From positions 18,960,501 to 19,024,500 of the forward strand of contig NC_063275.1 in the NCBI RefSeq assembly GCF_910591885.1: 64,000 nucleotides of DNA, given 5' to 3'. Source of the DNA: Bombus terrestris. Taxonomy: Eukaryota; Arthropoda; Insecta; Hymenoptera; Apidae. A model generated the notes under the pieces. That model saw only the letters and a program-made list of their open reading frames with translations. It did no database searches and was not told the origin of the DNA. The position numbers and the translations under genes are program-made. Shown one piece after another: positions 1-12,489 of the stretch; position 1 is the first letter of the stretch, and every line of letters begins with the position of its first letter.

Positions 1-960
1 TTTATCATCGGTTTCAGTTTGATATCGATACTGCAAATTATCAACACATTTGAAATAAATTGATTAAATGCTTGAATTTGTGTTATTTTCGATTTTCCAT
101 CGTGTAATGTAATTTACTTTTAATTTTTAATATTCCTATATTTATTATTACCTCATTATTTTCTTTTACAGCTTCTATAAATAATTAAGCAGCGCATATC
201 CACCTATATTACATCCTACGTTTTGTAGTCTACTTAGTTTACTGCAATTTATTTCTCATTACTTTCATTTCCTCCGACCTATATTTTCGTTTCATGTATT
301 CCACTTTCAGTCAAATTAGTATTCGTTTCTTCGTCTAATTTACTGTTCACTTTCAATATTTTCGTAATATAAGATGAAATAATTCGGTTAATTTATTATA
401 TTTATTATATTTATTTTCTACGGTAGGTTATATTCTCATTTTCGTTTACAATATCCCATCGCATAAAATAAAATACAACAAATATGATAAATGTCTGAAA
501 TTTAATATTCCAATGCAATGTTACGCAACCCTTTAACGCATTTTTTCTTCCGTTCGATAGAAATTGATTAAATTCGTTTGTAATAAAAAATAATAATATA
601 AACGAAAGTGATATAATCTTTCATAAGGTACACTGTGATCATTGTATCATTGCCAAGATCAATGTTTCTGCAATGCGGTGCAAATTGATAATAATTGATA
701 ATATGTACAAAATTGTAATGTATCAAAAATAACTAATAATAAATAATAACAATAAATAATAATAAATAAAAACCGTGCAAAAAATATTCAAGGTAAAGTA
801 CTCGTTACACCGTTTAAAGAGCCAGACAAATTTCTCTCTAGATCCTATTTCTTTACTTTTATAAATAGCATACAGTCTAACCGACAGGTGTCCGGCTGGA
901 TCCTCTATCTTGTTAAACACAGTTACCGTTTAAGTCCTGTCTCCTCAATATCCCCGACAC
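1..960. other. AT-rich non-coding stretch
   Basis: No credible gene is seen. A low-complexity run made of AATAAT/AATAAA lies at about 722-775. The one open frame here (minus strand, 65 codons, 723-920) is built largely from this run and looks spurious. Confidence 0.6.
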
Positions 961-1600
961 CATGGAACTTCAAGCATTGGCCCTTAAAATTAATCGATCG
1001 ATCGATCGAACTCTCCGTCCCTTTACCGGGTGGAGCGTAAATCGATCGTAATCAGAAGATAGTTGGAGGGTTCATCGAGCTAAGGTAGCTTCGAACACAA
1101 GGAGAACATTACAGGCGCGATGTCCATTTTCGAAAGCCGAAGCCAAGCGAAGAGTTTTCTGACCGTGGCTGGTTGCGAGAAAATTTTTCCAGACACGTTC
1201 GTACCCTTGGCTCTTTGAGCTTCGCCGAGCGCAGTGGCAAAGGCGATAAGGCCGAATGGAAAGAGACAAAGATAAGAGCGACGCGAAGAGAGTCGAATGG
1301 GGATGAGATAGATGGGTGGCCGGCCACTCGAGAAACTTTCTCAGGAAGTTGTCTCTCGGTTCTTTGCCAAGTGCAAATCCGTTCCTCTGGCAAACGCCGT
1401 CCACGGCCACGGTGTTCCGCTACACCCCCCCCCCCCCCACCCCGGAATTATTATTCCGCCGGGTCGAAAGTCGCCCGTTCGATCGAACGAACCGTTGACG
1501 TCCACGTAGATAAACCGAATGATCGCTGCTCGCAATCGCACGTCCATCCAAGAACGTCCATCAATGTACGACGAGAATATTCTTAGCCGCACCTGATAGT
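961..1600. other. GC/CpG-rich island, candidate regulatory element
   Basis: The island is clearly richer in G+C and CpG than its flanks. It is open in several frames on both strands at once (up to 137 codons), which is what CpG-rich non-coding DNA gives, so I do not call a gene. Inside it are a GATC run (about 993-1008), a run of 14 C (1425-1438), a small hairpin with CGGAAT/ATTCCG arms (about 1443-1458) and the perfect 14-bp palindrome CGTTCGATCGAACG (1476-1489). A promoter or enhancer role is inferred from composition only. Confidence 0.4.
1425..1438 (+). repeat. Poly-C run (C14)
   Basis: Fourteen C in a row, followed by A and more C. It is unusual in AT-rich DNA and likely to be unstable in replication or sequencing. 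Nearby frame calls that depend on its exact length should not be trusted. Confidence 0.85.
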
Positions 1601-1622
1601 TTCAAACAAAGTCGGACGAAAT

Positions 1623-2059
1623 TTATTCGAACGACGAATGAGAAATAAAGATAAACAAAGTAATCGTTATTCGCGAATTGCGAATAATTTTAGTTATTCT
1701 CGGTACTTGTACTCGTGGAGTGAATTAAGATAATCCGACAAATAGATACAACTACACTGTTTGTAATCAATCTTTTGCAGAAGATAAGCACGAGGACAAT
1801 AGCGAGGATAAAAGCGCGTAAACATAGTATTTTCCGTACGGATACGTAGATAACAAATGGACACAATATGCTTTTATTTATACCATTCATGGATAAATAT
1901 ACGAATAGTAAATGACAGATAGCAATTTTTAATTACTAATAGCGAATAATGACATATAGGATAGAATAGTATTGTGTGTGAATAATCTTATTCGTGAATA
2001 CAAGTATTGAATAATTTACTTATTCGAATTATTGGCTAGATAAAAATTTATTCGAATAA
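1623..2059. promoter_or_regulatory. Cluster of TTATTCG / CGAATAA motifs
   Basis: The 7-mer TTATTCG or its complement CGAATAA occurs at 1623, 1667, 1681, 1943, 1988, 2020, 2048 and 2053, with a near match (CGAATAG) at 1902. The last pair forms the palindrome TTATTCGAATAA. Such density is far above what AT-rich random sequence should give. I do not know a factor with this exact site; binding is an inference. Confidence 0.35.
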
Positions 2060-2079
2060 TGTTCAAGTTTAGTTTTGGA

Positions 2080-3030
2080 GGTAACTATGCCGCTTGGATG
2101 ATCAATGGCGGAGTATAGTATTTGCGGAACGTGTAATTAAGAGATTTTTGTAACAATTTGTTGCGCTGCGAACGCTCACACAAGTAGCTCGATACTTGCG
2201 ATTTTTAACATAGCAAATAAACGTAAGAGAAGTAGACTAAATCTTTACAACGATTGACGAGTATAACACGATAACTGTGCGATATTATTAGGAAGGTGCT
2301 TTGACGAGTAAATGAATTCTACGAAAATTAGGCAAATTCTACTAAAGTGTGAAAAACGTGACATGTACTCTTTTCTTGCATTCCTCGTTTGTTTTACAAG
2401 TATGAAAATGCATAAAATCCCCTTTTTAACCTACTGCTAGGTTCTTATTTGCCGAAATTTCTGCTGTTATCAGGTAACGTTATTATGTCCTACAAGAAAC
2501 ATTAATAAGTTAAGATTAAAATTTGAGATTACTAGATAGATTAATAATAGAGAGATCGTTTCTTTCTTAATGTTTAATTCGTCAAATAATGTTTATCGCC
2601 CACTTCTTTCTACTTTATGGTATGTATTTCAACGAGTAATTAACCTGTTTAAATTTTCTATATCAGCACAAAAACTAATAAATTATTATAATTACCAAAA
2701 TGAACAATTCTAATCTAGTCTAATCGTCATTTTGACATGTTTGATATTCGTAATAAATTTTCGTAGTAGCACAATTATGTATTCTCATAACTAATGACGA
2801 CATGTTATTATGATACGTAAAAAGAAATAAAACATCAAATAAAAAAAAGTGGGGAATAAAGTGAAATGAAAACTGTCACTCATAGAAGAAACGATTTTTT
2901 GGTGGAATCTAAATGCACGTAACAGTCAAAATACAATGCAACGATACTGTGTCAGTATCTTCCATTTGCCAAATATCAAGATAATTTTTTTTATTGAACC
3001 TCGTAGATTCTGATATTATTAATTTTCGCT
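2080..3030. other. AT-rich non-coding stretch
   Basis: No gene, RNA or transposon signature recognised. Confidence 0.6.
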
Positions 3031-3270
3031 GCATGTAGCTTACGGATATATCCTGTAGGGGAAGTTTCAGCAATGCAGGATTATTTTGGACTGCCTTGGT
3101 TGAGATAAAGTGGAGGTTAATTCTGGACTATCCATCTTTAGGGACTGGATTAAGAACACAGCTAATGTAGTTGGGGTTTGCTTACAAGGGAAACCCGTGA
3201 TCCGTAATGGACACTGTTTAAACGAGATCAGATTATCGTTAGATTACAGGGATTACATCCCTAAAGATAG
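3031..3270. other. Short GC-raised block with an imperfect inverted repeat
   Basis: ATCTTTAGGGA at 3134-3144 is mirrored by TCCCTAAAGAT at 3258-3268, and the similarity extends a few bases either side with mismatches. The enclosed ~115 bp is richer in G than the flanks. It could be a very old foldback or MITE-like remnant, or a structured regulatory element. No terminal duplication is evident. Confidence 0.3.
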
Positions 3271-5180
3271 CTAGTGTTTTTTTTTCCTTAATAGAAAGAA
3301 AAATGATATGAAATTCGAAGATTTAATAGACAGCAATATGAATATCCGATATGCGCTCTAATAATAAGTAAAAATATAATAATATAATTACAATACATAA
3401 TGATAATATAATTGTGGAAAAATAGTATTTTATGATGAATTTTGTAACATTTGATTTTGCACGATGTTTTCATATAAATCAATATACGTAATCTTTTCTA
3501 CGTATGTTTTAACTTTCATTCATATTTTACATATCAGTCTATTACAAACTATTACAAAATGCTATAAAATATACAAGATATATTCCCAATTTGTCCCGAC
3601 AGCTTGGAAGAAGGCGAAATGGGTCCGATGAAAAAGTTATAGATAAATTTTTAACACTACGCGGCACAAGTAATGAAAAATTCTTTGTAATATTATAAAA
3701 ATTGAGAAACGAATTTCATATTGCATTCGACGTTCATTTATTTGTATTATACTAAAGCATCTACACAAATAAATTTGACATGTGTATATTTTTCATTTTT
3801 ACAATTTGCGGTGAAAAATCGAAAACTTCCTGTATTATTATAATTATTCTGCACGATAGTATTTTTCATTTCGTAAAAAAAGATGAATTAATTATTCTAA
3901 TAGTCCCCAATCGTACTCGCCCACAAAAATCCACGACGGTAATATGCAACACTAACGCAAAAACTAATACAGAACCATTTTACTCCGATGATAAAGTATA
4001 TTATCAAAACACGGCGAAATTATCCGACTGTCAGTTTTGTCTACTTTCAAGTCGACAGTTCACTTCATGCAAATACAAGTACTACGATTCCAGTCACGTT
4101 CTTTTAAGACTGAAATTATCTACGCTGGTTACATAACTTTATGCATGTTACTAAAGCAGCGATATCAATTCATTGCAAACGAATCTTATTCATTCGTGAC
4201 GTGGAATAAGGAGTATTATAGGAATTAGCTCGATGTCCGTGGAATATTATTCATTTCCGTCCAGACACTCAAATATTAAAACATTCCTAAATTACCTATT
4301 GTTTCAATTCCCTTGAAACATTTACTTTGTTCATTTGTGAAACATTTGTTTGTTTACGTTGTTTTTTCTTTGTTCCTGTTTTTCTGATCGACACGATTCC
4401 TGCTGAAGAAAATACTGAAATACTTGTAGACGCTGACAAATAATAATCAAGCCTGAATTCAACCTTGCATGAGGAATATTTTCGTTAACTTGTTGCTGCA
4501 TACTCTAACAAATGTTATTCGGTCTTTTCTTCTCTTAGTTTTACGTACTTGGCTATTTCGGCACCGTAATGGAAAAATAGCGAGCGTATTGCGAAACAAG
4601 GCGTTTGGCAAATTGTTGATTTCATCGTTACGACTAAGGATCAGGTTAGGCAACTTTACTTATAAAAAACTGCGTAAATTTGTAGAACTCGCTATTCTTT
4701 ATTTGATTTTCCATCGGGAAAATCGGTTATGAGATCCAAATCCAAATCCAAACGGTTATGACATCGACCTGAATTTTTAAAACGAATATCTAAATTTCTT
4801 AAATTATCAAGAGGGCAAGGAAATGTGTATTTAACGTCAGCATAAAATAGAAGGACAATTTTGGCAACATGGGAATAATTGATGACGTATTTAATTTTCA
4901 AAATTGCTGCATATACAATTAGACTCGATATATTCCAATTTTATGGAATCATTTTCATCCCGTTATTTCAGAGCGAAATTACGAAGTGGAAACGTTTCAG
5001 TCGATGGAAAAAGAATTTCTTAGCTCGAAATTCGAAGAATACGACAGATCGCGCGGAAAGTAATTCATTAATTTCCTGTAGATTGAATTCATTAAGAATA
5101 GTGTCGCAGGAGAATTCAGTGGAATCAATTTAACAGATTCTACATGAATCGACAATCAAACAAGTACTGCCATTCTCTGA
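3271..5180. other. AT-rich non-coding stretch
   Basis: Short open frames (up to 118 codons, 3780-4136) have no recognisable domain and extremely AT-driven composition. I consider them chance frames. Confidence 0.6.
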
Positions 5181-5225
5181 TACCGATCGGCAACTGGCGT
5201 TGTAAAAGCTGTGACCATCTCTCAA

Positions 5226-5243
5226 TTGCGCAACCGTTGCGCA
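5226..5243. promoter_or_regulatory. Paired C/EBP-like sites in a dyad
   Basis: TTGCGCAAC is followed at once by CGTTGCGCA, giving a 17-bp perfect dyad (5227-5243). TTGCGCAA is the core of the classical C/EBP bZIP consensus, so two half-overlapping sites could be present. That is family knowledge applied to a sequence match, with no binding evidence. Confidence 0.3.
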
Positions 5244-5799
5244 CAAGACACGTATGTATTAATTAGAGAAACACGGATTTTCTATGCAATTATATGTGTG
5301 TACCTTCTCGACTAAGTTGATATAAATTTACTCAGAAATCTATGGACAGATATGAAGATGACAATAGTGAAGAAACGAACTCGAGAAATTAAACAATAAT
5401 TAAACTAAAGATAGTGTTCGCGTTTTAAAGACAAAAATATTATTTAAAGACAAAATGGACCCAAATATAAGAGTACATTGGAAAAAATATTTATCTATAC
5501 GTTTGCACCTATTAGAAGAAAGTTCCTAAATGAAATTAATGCAACAAGTTAAAATCCAATTGTTCAAGAATATAAAATTTTCAAAGAAAATAAATAGAAT
5601 ATACATATAAAGTTCCATGTACCATTTTATCATTTCTCAATTTAAATACAACACAAATTACATTAAGGCACATTACATTTTTCAAACCACGTTAATTCCA
5701 ATCCTATCCTATCCTTCCAATGGCATTTGAAAATATCTTTAACTTGGTGAAATAATTACGCTTTTCTATTCAATAGAGTTGTGTTCCTTTTCATTACAG

Positions 5800-5967
5800 A
5801 AAGTGATCCTTAACAGCAAATAGTATACAGTAGGATAGGCAGTTGGACTCGACTGATGGTTGATTAACGTTATATGGGCAGATTTTGACCACAAGAGGTA
5901 ACCCTCTGGACTAGGCGGGCCAGAATTTCTAGGGGAAAACGTCACTCAAGTGTCACTCCACATTCAG
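5800..5967 (+). other. Possible non-coding internal exon
   Basis: The block is preceded by a pyrimidine tract ending TTCATTACAG (acceptor, AG at 5798-5799) and ends ATTCAG|GTGAGT (donor, GT at 5968-5969), both close to consensus. It is 168 bp and higher in G+C than its flanks. All three frames have stops, so if spliced it would be an untranslated or lncRNA exon. AT-rich DNA produces many chance splice sites, hence the low confidence. Confidence 0.2.
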
Positions 5968-6069
5968 GTGAGTTACATTAGTGTTAATTACGCCTCGTTC
6001 TATTTGCATACGTACCGCGGCAAAGTAAAAAGGAAATCCGCGTATCCTTTGGGATTTCTACTATAAATT

Positions 6070-8020
6070 CGACGAAACTGAATCTTGAAAATTATTACTC
6101 CATTGCCGTTCGAGACTTATATTACTTTGTCTTACATTTCAGGTTTCGCTTTAGCGAATCATTTTAACGATATGTTTCGAAAAAAAGATACAATTAAAAC
6201 CACGTTAATAATGACAATGCTATTGGGATTAATTAAAAGTTAGATAAATTATGTTTTAAATACAATGGAATAAAATTTCTATTATGAGCTAAACAACATT
6301 TTTCATAGTACATCCCGCAGATTCCCATTGTTTTATTTCGCGGGAATATATGTTAAATTGTTTCTCTTCAGAGAACATCGAAAACGTGAACAAAAGGGAT
6401 ATTATTTAAAAAACCTGATCTAATAGCTTCATTCTCTGTTCATAATTGAAAATTATTACATTTTTTTTTCTTTTTTTTGGAATCTTATGAAATTTATTTC
6501 AGCTGTACAAATATGTAAAATATTTATGACATAACTGTATGGAATATGAAGTAGAATATTTGCATCGAATATCAAAGGAGTAATATATTTTTTTGATAGT
6601 GCCTTAAATGTTTAGATTATAATTTTTTATCATGTTTTACTATATTAAAATGATACAGCTAGAAATTAGTTTTGCATGAAATGAAAAATGATTTATTTCT
6701 AAGTGTAACGAAGAGAATATGTTTTAGTAAAAGATACTGATAAAAAACATATATCTAATTGTAAGTCTATCTCTACCTTCTGCATCTCTAGCATCTTTCA
6801 AAAAATTGTTAAATACGTATTCCTCTTTCGCAATTATAATGAGTTATACAAGTTAAATGGATTACTATTGCTGCACGATTATTAATAAGAATAATGGTCT
6901 GTTAGTTAATTTTATTTGTCGTTATCGTACGAGCTTATTTATATTGTGTTTGCGTAGTTATGCAGTAAGAAGTGTCACGCAATGTTTCGATATCAAGTTA
7001 CAATTTATGGTATTTAAATTTTATATAATTAAGTGTAATGTTTCCGCTTCCTTTATCGGCTGTATAATGAACGTACGTGATTTCGAGGAAACATTACTTG
7101 GGAACACGCAATACACCATTGTAGAACGCTACTTGCATTTGTTTTTGGTAAACTCATATTATTTATTTTAACAGTCATTAATTCTACCTAGCAAAAAAGC
7201 TTTATTTCATTCCTTTGCTTAAATTAAATTCTACCAAAATTTCCATTCTTTTTTAAATTTATTATTCGTTAAATTTATCCGATCTAAATGAGTAATAAGA
7301 ATTTTAATTAAAAATAACAATCTTGTTCAAGCCCATTCTTGGTTTAATTATTTTAATTATACGGTAGAAACAACTTCTACTATAATAAGTCCCATTTTAA
7401 GAATTTAAATGTGTTCCTTATTTTGATATTAAATTTACAATTAAATGAAAATAATATTAGATATTTGGGCAGTGTTAAATAATAACTATATCAATTAAAT
7501 TTCAGATAAATAATTAATAAGGAGTTTCTGTTAAATGAAGCTTACGTTTCAATAATCAGAAACCACTATTAAATGTTCGTTTTAACATCATCTATAATTT
7601 ATTCTCTAATATAATTAATTATTATGTTGTAAATTAATTATAAAATCTGTCAAATAAACATATTCTTGCATGACAAGAACAAAATTTTAGTTAAGTTGCC
7701 ATAATGTATCTGTTATAATGTTGGAAAATGAAAGTTACAAAATCGAATTTCTTATCATTAAGATTGCCATATCTGAAATTGCTGATAAACAAAATGTATT
7801 TGCTTATAGATACGTGTTTTCCATTTTTCCTGCCAGAAAATTGCACTTTTCATTAGCTGATATATTTTTAATACCCTTTCCAATGCAAGATTAAAAAGCT
7901 AAGTTCTGCATTGATTAATTCATTTATTTCGTACGTGTGTAATGTGTAATGTGTGAAATGTTATATACAATGTTTTGTACAATAGTTACGTACTTATGTA
8001 CGTAAGAATTAAAAATACAT
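6070..8020. other. AT-rich non-coding stretch
   Basis: No recognisable coding or RNA feature. A 104-codon plus-strand frame (6857-7171) has no domain and is treated as chance. Confidence 0.6.
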
Positions 8021-8025
8021 TTCTC

Positions 8026-8200
8026 TGTTTCATTCAGTGCTAGGGCCTCAAATAATCCAATTGCACAAAGGTTGCACGCAAGGGTTGCACATCGTAATTC
8101 TATACTATAAAAAAGAAACATTACTACTTAAATAATAATCGCCTCTTAAGTTTCCTTTCTTCCAACGAATAGTTAATTATCATCTTCCACGATACTATAT
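8026..8200 (+). repeat. Diverged tandem duplication, copy A
   Basis: Starts TGTTTCATTCAG, contains AAGGGTTGCA at 8080 and runs through CTATACTATAAAAAAGAAA to CGATACTATATGATATACGAGAC. The same order of motifs returns about 260 bp later. Confidence 0.5.
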
Positions 8201-8290
8201 GATATACGAGACGAAAACGTTCAAAAACAAAATTCATGTGAGATGAAATTTCATTCGTGATAGCCTTTGACGATTAAACGTGCATTCGTA

Positions 8291-8455
8291 TGTTTCCTTC
8301 AGCAATCGACTCCCACATAATTCGATCGCTATCACGTAAGGGTTGCAAAGCACAATCTTCTACTATTAAAAAGAAAAATGACTCTTTAGAATACCATTTC
8401 TCAAGCTTCCTTCCTTGCAACACACAATAATGGTTTTCCATAATATGATCGAGTC
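8291..8455 (+). repeat. Diverged tandem duplication, copy B
   Basis: Starts TGTTTCCTTCAG, contains AAGGGTTGCA at 8338 and runs through CTACTATTAAAAAGAAA to CCATAATATGATCGAGTC. It is collinear with copy A (8026-8200) with substitutions and small indels. The duplication is old; no function is evident. Confidence 0.5.
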
Positions 8456-8499
8456 ACGTTAGCTTAGTATTTTACGATTGTTTTCGTTTTTAATTTTTC

Positions 8500-8830
8500 T
8501 ACCTGGTGGACTAGTTCTGGTCTTCGTGATACAAAACCGAACTGCTCCCATTAGTTAGCACGATGCTGACACGTCAAACGCGGTGCATTACGCGCTCCAT
8601 CGAGCGCAAATGGAAGTTCGGGGATAGATAGAACCATTGGTCATAGAGCAAATAGTTTCCGCGTGCAAACAAATCGGCACGTGAATCGTAACCACCGCTT
8701 TTTGTCCGCTCTATTCCGCAGATTTGATCCACGCTCTGTCGCGGATGTTCGGCGACGCAAGAATTCGATATGCGTCAAATGGGAAAGCATGATCGCGTCT
8801 CATTCCCGTTTTTCTCTATCTATCGGTCGG
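8500..8830. other. GC/CpG-raised island
   Basis: A CpG-containing block with a chance 60-codon frame and no recognised protein. Candidate conserved non-coding or regulatory DNA by composition only. Confidence 0.3.
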
Positions 8831-10420
8831 TTTTGTACTTTATAACGTTCTGTGCTTCACGCTTATTACCAAATGTTAAAGAAAATTCTCAAAATTCTTC
8901 GTTCAATCATCTCGTTTATAGAAATACACTGTTCAAAGAAGTTAAAAGATTGCTATTATGAACGGTTCTATTGTACCAGTTGAATGAAGAGGAGCGCGGA
9001 AGTCTTATAGATTTCAAGACACGTTACTCGTATGATCCTCAATTATAGAAAAATTAGAATGGAATATAGAATAACTAGAGAAACCAGAACAGAAAAATCA
9101 AAATGACACAGAAAATGATTAACCAATTGTTTGACCGAACAAAAGTAAATTTTGCACTTACTAGATTACAATTAATAATTTATAGAAACAGCACGAAATG
9201 CACATAAATATATATATATCTATATGTCCTGCCATTTATAGTGAAAAGGTTAAGAAATTTTACTAACGTTTCCATTAGCGAGCACCCAAAGAAAATGTAC
9301 GTTCCTCTTCTTCTTTTTACTATCTTTCTTTATTTCCATCTTATTTTCTTTCATTCTATTATATAAATATAACGTAACATATTAATATCTAACAATGTTA
9401 CGCGGATTTTTATTTTGTTTTTGTATCGTTCTGTTTTCCTCTATTTATTTAATATACAACTAAAATACATAACTATTAAACTCTTCGTAACATAGCCTTA
9501 TACGAAGAACTAATAGGGACTATCAGTCAGCCATATCTATAACACTCGTTTATTTTATTTATCGATTTTCTTTCCTTTTGTGAATTAATTTCTATTCTCC
9601 CGTTCATATTCAATATCGTTGATCCTTTTCCCTTCGCCACATCGATCATTCCTTTCTACGAGATGATCCTGCAGCTGGTTAACTCAAACGCACTATCGCC
9701 AAACACACCGTAGATCACACACTCTCGTTTTCACTTTGCATATATAACCGTCTCCACCCTGATACAGAAGTGATATCGGTCTCTGATGACAGATCACACA
9801 TACCGACAAGGCGTTATCGCCGCGGTGTGATTGGCGACATCGCCTTTAAGTTGACTAACAATACGATCACCCCTTATAGACCCTCTCCTACGTCTTTTTC
9901 ATTTTGGAATATCAATTCCTTCTCTTGCTGCGTAAGAATTCATCAATTTCTTCATTATCTCGAGTATTAGTTACTATTGTTTTCGATTGATGCTTTTCGT
10001 TGCCACACTTGTTACTTTTTTCTTAAATCGATTTCTTTTTCTTTCGAATTGTGACTTCGTATTTTTCGTACGCTATATACTGTTTTTTTTTTTATTTTCA
10101 TTAATATTTGCTTCTAGAAATTGACTTTGTAAGAAAATGTGAAGGGTCGACCGTTCGGAAGGGTCATTCGGTTTCTGTCATCATTGGCTTCAGGAAGAGA
10201 AAGCGTAAACTCTTGAGGGTGCCATAAATTGGACCCTTCTCGGCATTGCATCATGGACTAACATTTTACGATTGTGAGCAGAAGGCTCGTTCTTCATGGA
10301 ATTGTCAAAGCAGAATATTGAAAGAGTATACATATATAGATATATATTAGCAATGTTTAATTCTCCCAAACTTTTTTATGTAATATTATGATTAAAAGAT
10401 ATAGTTATCTCTATTCTTAT
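8831..10420. other. AT-rich stretch with a small GC-raised block
   Basis: Nothing recognisable apart from a pyrimidine-rich patch at 9300-9365 and a GC-raised block at about 9650-9900. That block contains a TATA-like string (TATATAA, near 9741). No transcript structure can be supported. Confidence 0.5.
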
Positions 10421-10425
10421 TATGG

Positions 10426-10960
10426 TTTCTCCTTTATGGACCATTATATTTTCTACTTATCTCTATACTAAATATATTCCTCCGCTTTTATTTTCCTATA
10501 TTAATTTACACTTCCTCTATAAATTGACTCAATCCTTCCCCAAATTTAGATTTTTCATTCTCTTACAAGTTGTAATTTTTCTATTTTCATTTACTATATA
10601 ATATTTCTCTTTCTTTTCCTAATCTTTATTTCTTCTATAATTTAGCTCGACTTTTCTGCTGTTTCAGACTTTTCTTTCAAATCAATTCCTTTTTCCTTCG
10701 ACCCATGACTTTTCTATCCTCCATATAATAAATCTATATATCTTTCTATTTTCATACATTAAATTTTGTTCCTTCCACAAATTAGTTCTACTTTTGTGAT
10801 GCAGAGTTTTCTTTTACGTCAATTTCTTTTTCCCACAAATCTTGATTTCTTTATTTTACATACACTGTACATTTCACATTTTGATCTTTGTATATCAATT
10901 CCTTTTTCCCACATATCAATTCCTTTCTTCTCCGTGTTTTAAACTTTCCTCCCTTCCACA
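10426..10960 (+). repeat. Degenerate pyrimidine-strand minisatellite, about 120-140 bp period
   Basis: The plus strand is strongly pyrimidine-rich. Related units start near 10511 (CTTCCTCTATAAATTGACTC), 10630 (TTCTTCTATAATTTAGCTCG) and 10769 (TTCCTTCCACAAATTAGTTC). The last two continue in register through ACTTTT(C/G)TG, CAGA(C/G)TTTTCTTT and TCAATT(C/T)CTTTTTCC. Partial copies lie before 10511 and around 10900-10935 (ATCAATTCCTTTTTCCCACA). The units are heavily diverged. Confidence 0.45.
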
Positions 10961-10969
10961 TTGATCTTC

Positions 10970-11300
10970 CGTTTTTCCATAGGTCGACATGCATTCTTCC
11001 CCGTGTCAAGTTTCTTTCTTTCGCAAATCCATATTTCTTCTTTATGCGTTGATCTCGGTTTCACCCGCCGGATCCTTTGTTTCGTTAAAGAGCAAGTATA
11101 CGAGCTCAACATCAATGCAGTCGCGAAAATCGAATAGAACATCGCAGGATGACCGGCGTTCGTCATTCGATCAATCTCGTAGTCGCTGGACGATGCCAGC
11201 AATGAAATTTTTTACGCGTTCGATGAGTCCTATCCTGTCCTATCGTATCGTTTATCGACTTCGCGATCCGCTGCGTTTTAACACGCTCAGTTGATCGATG
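10970..11300. other. GC-raised island
   Basis: Open in places on both strands (101 codons plus, 87 codons minus) without a recognisable domain. It directly follows the pyrimidine minisatellite. Confidence 0.3.
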
Positions 11301-12480
11301 TTAGTCGTTTGCTGGATTGCCAGATCAAACGTTTTTATGTGAAAATACCCTTGATTCACGTAAAGTGGATGAATTACAGTACAAATACAGATATCTGTTT
11401 CGATACTGAATTCTGAATGTGTTGATATTGATCAGTGAAAATGGGAAATGTTGGAAATACTACCATAGAAACATAAGTCTGTGTTGGATACTGACATAGG
11501 AATATGAAGATTTTGACTGATTACTTGGTACAAGAAATTGAACTTTAAATTCTGTAATCTCCTATTAAGAATTATTGGTAAAAACGTGCTAATTTCTCCT
11601 AGGCATAATATATCAAATTTTGTTATTAGTGAATTAAATTCCAAAGTTTGTTATTAATTTTGCCATTACTTCACTAATTTTTAATATTATCAAATTTTAG
11701 AACTAGTAAATTAATTAAGGAGTCAATTTATTATTAAATTTTTTGTCATTTTACTAACTTTTACTAGTAGTAACTTATTAAATTTCTCTGTTAATATCAG
11801 TTATACTCCGTTCTGCTTTAAAATAAGTAATAAATAAATTTTGCAGAACTAAGAAGCCACGCATTATATAATGAAATATAGTATATATGTATCCCAATGT
11901 AATATAAACTATTAGGCTCATTTTGGTATTCTCGTTCCTTTACATCTTAATCGGTAAATTATAAAATGAAATTTTGTTAATTTGATAATATTGCATTATG
12001 TATCGTTAGAGACAGAAATGTTAAACTCATTAGAATATTAGAAAATGGGTTATACAATTGCAAAAAAGAATTAATTTTTCAATGTCCCTATGTCGATATC
12101 CACATCATTGTGACAAATATCCACTAATTAAAATTCGTTGAATATAAATCTATATTAACATACGTGCATAAAATCTATTAACTGTAGTTACATAATTAAG
12201 AATTTTTCTTTCTCACATTTTTCAAAATAACACAGTGGCAATACTCATACGTTAGTGTAATTTAAAAAATGAATAATTTCAAAGATTGATCTATACAAGA
12301 AGAAAAATTTATAATAATTTTGTAGTCTTTTTCACAGAGAAGATCGTGAACGGTTAATCTCGCTGACAGTTCGATTAACTTTAAATGTACGTGGTGCAAT
12401 CTCATTAAATTCTACCCATCCTTTAAATATGTTTGCGATTCTGGTCACAGTTTTTCGAACGTGGCATGAAAAATTTAAAA
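11301..12480. other. AT-rich non-coding stretch
   Basis: Nothing recognised. Confidence 0.6.
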
Positions 12481-12489
12481 GGTCGCGAT

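Noticed and set aside
1072..1592. Five overlapping frames on both strands in the first island
   Set aside because: Mutually overlapping frames and dependence on the poly-C run argue against coding.
2733..2760. ATGTTTGATATTC resembling the miR-190 core
   Set aside because: The seed is altered and there is no complementary star arm in the expected hairpin position.
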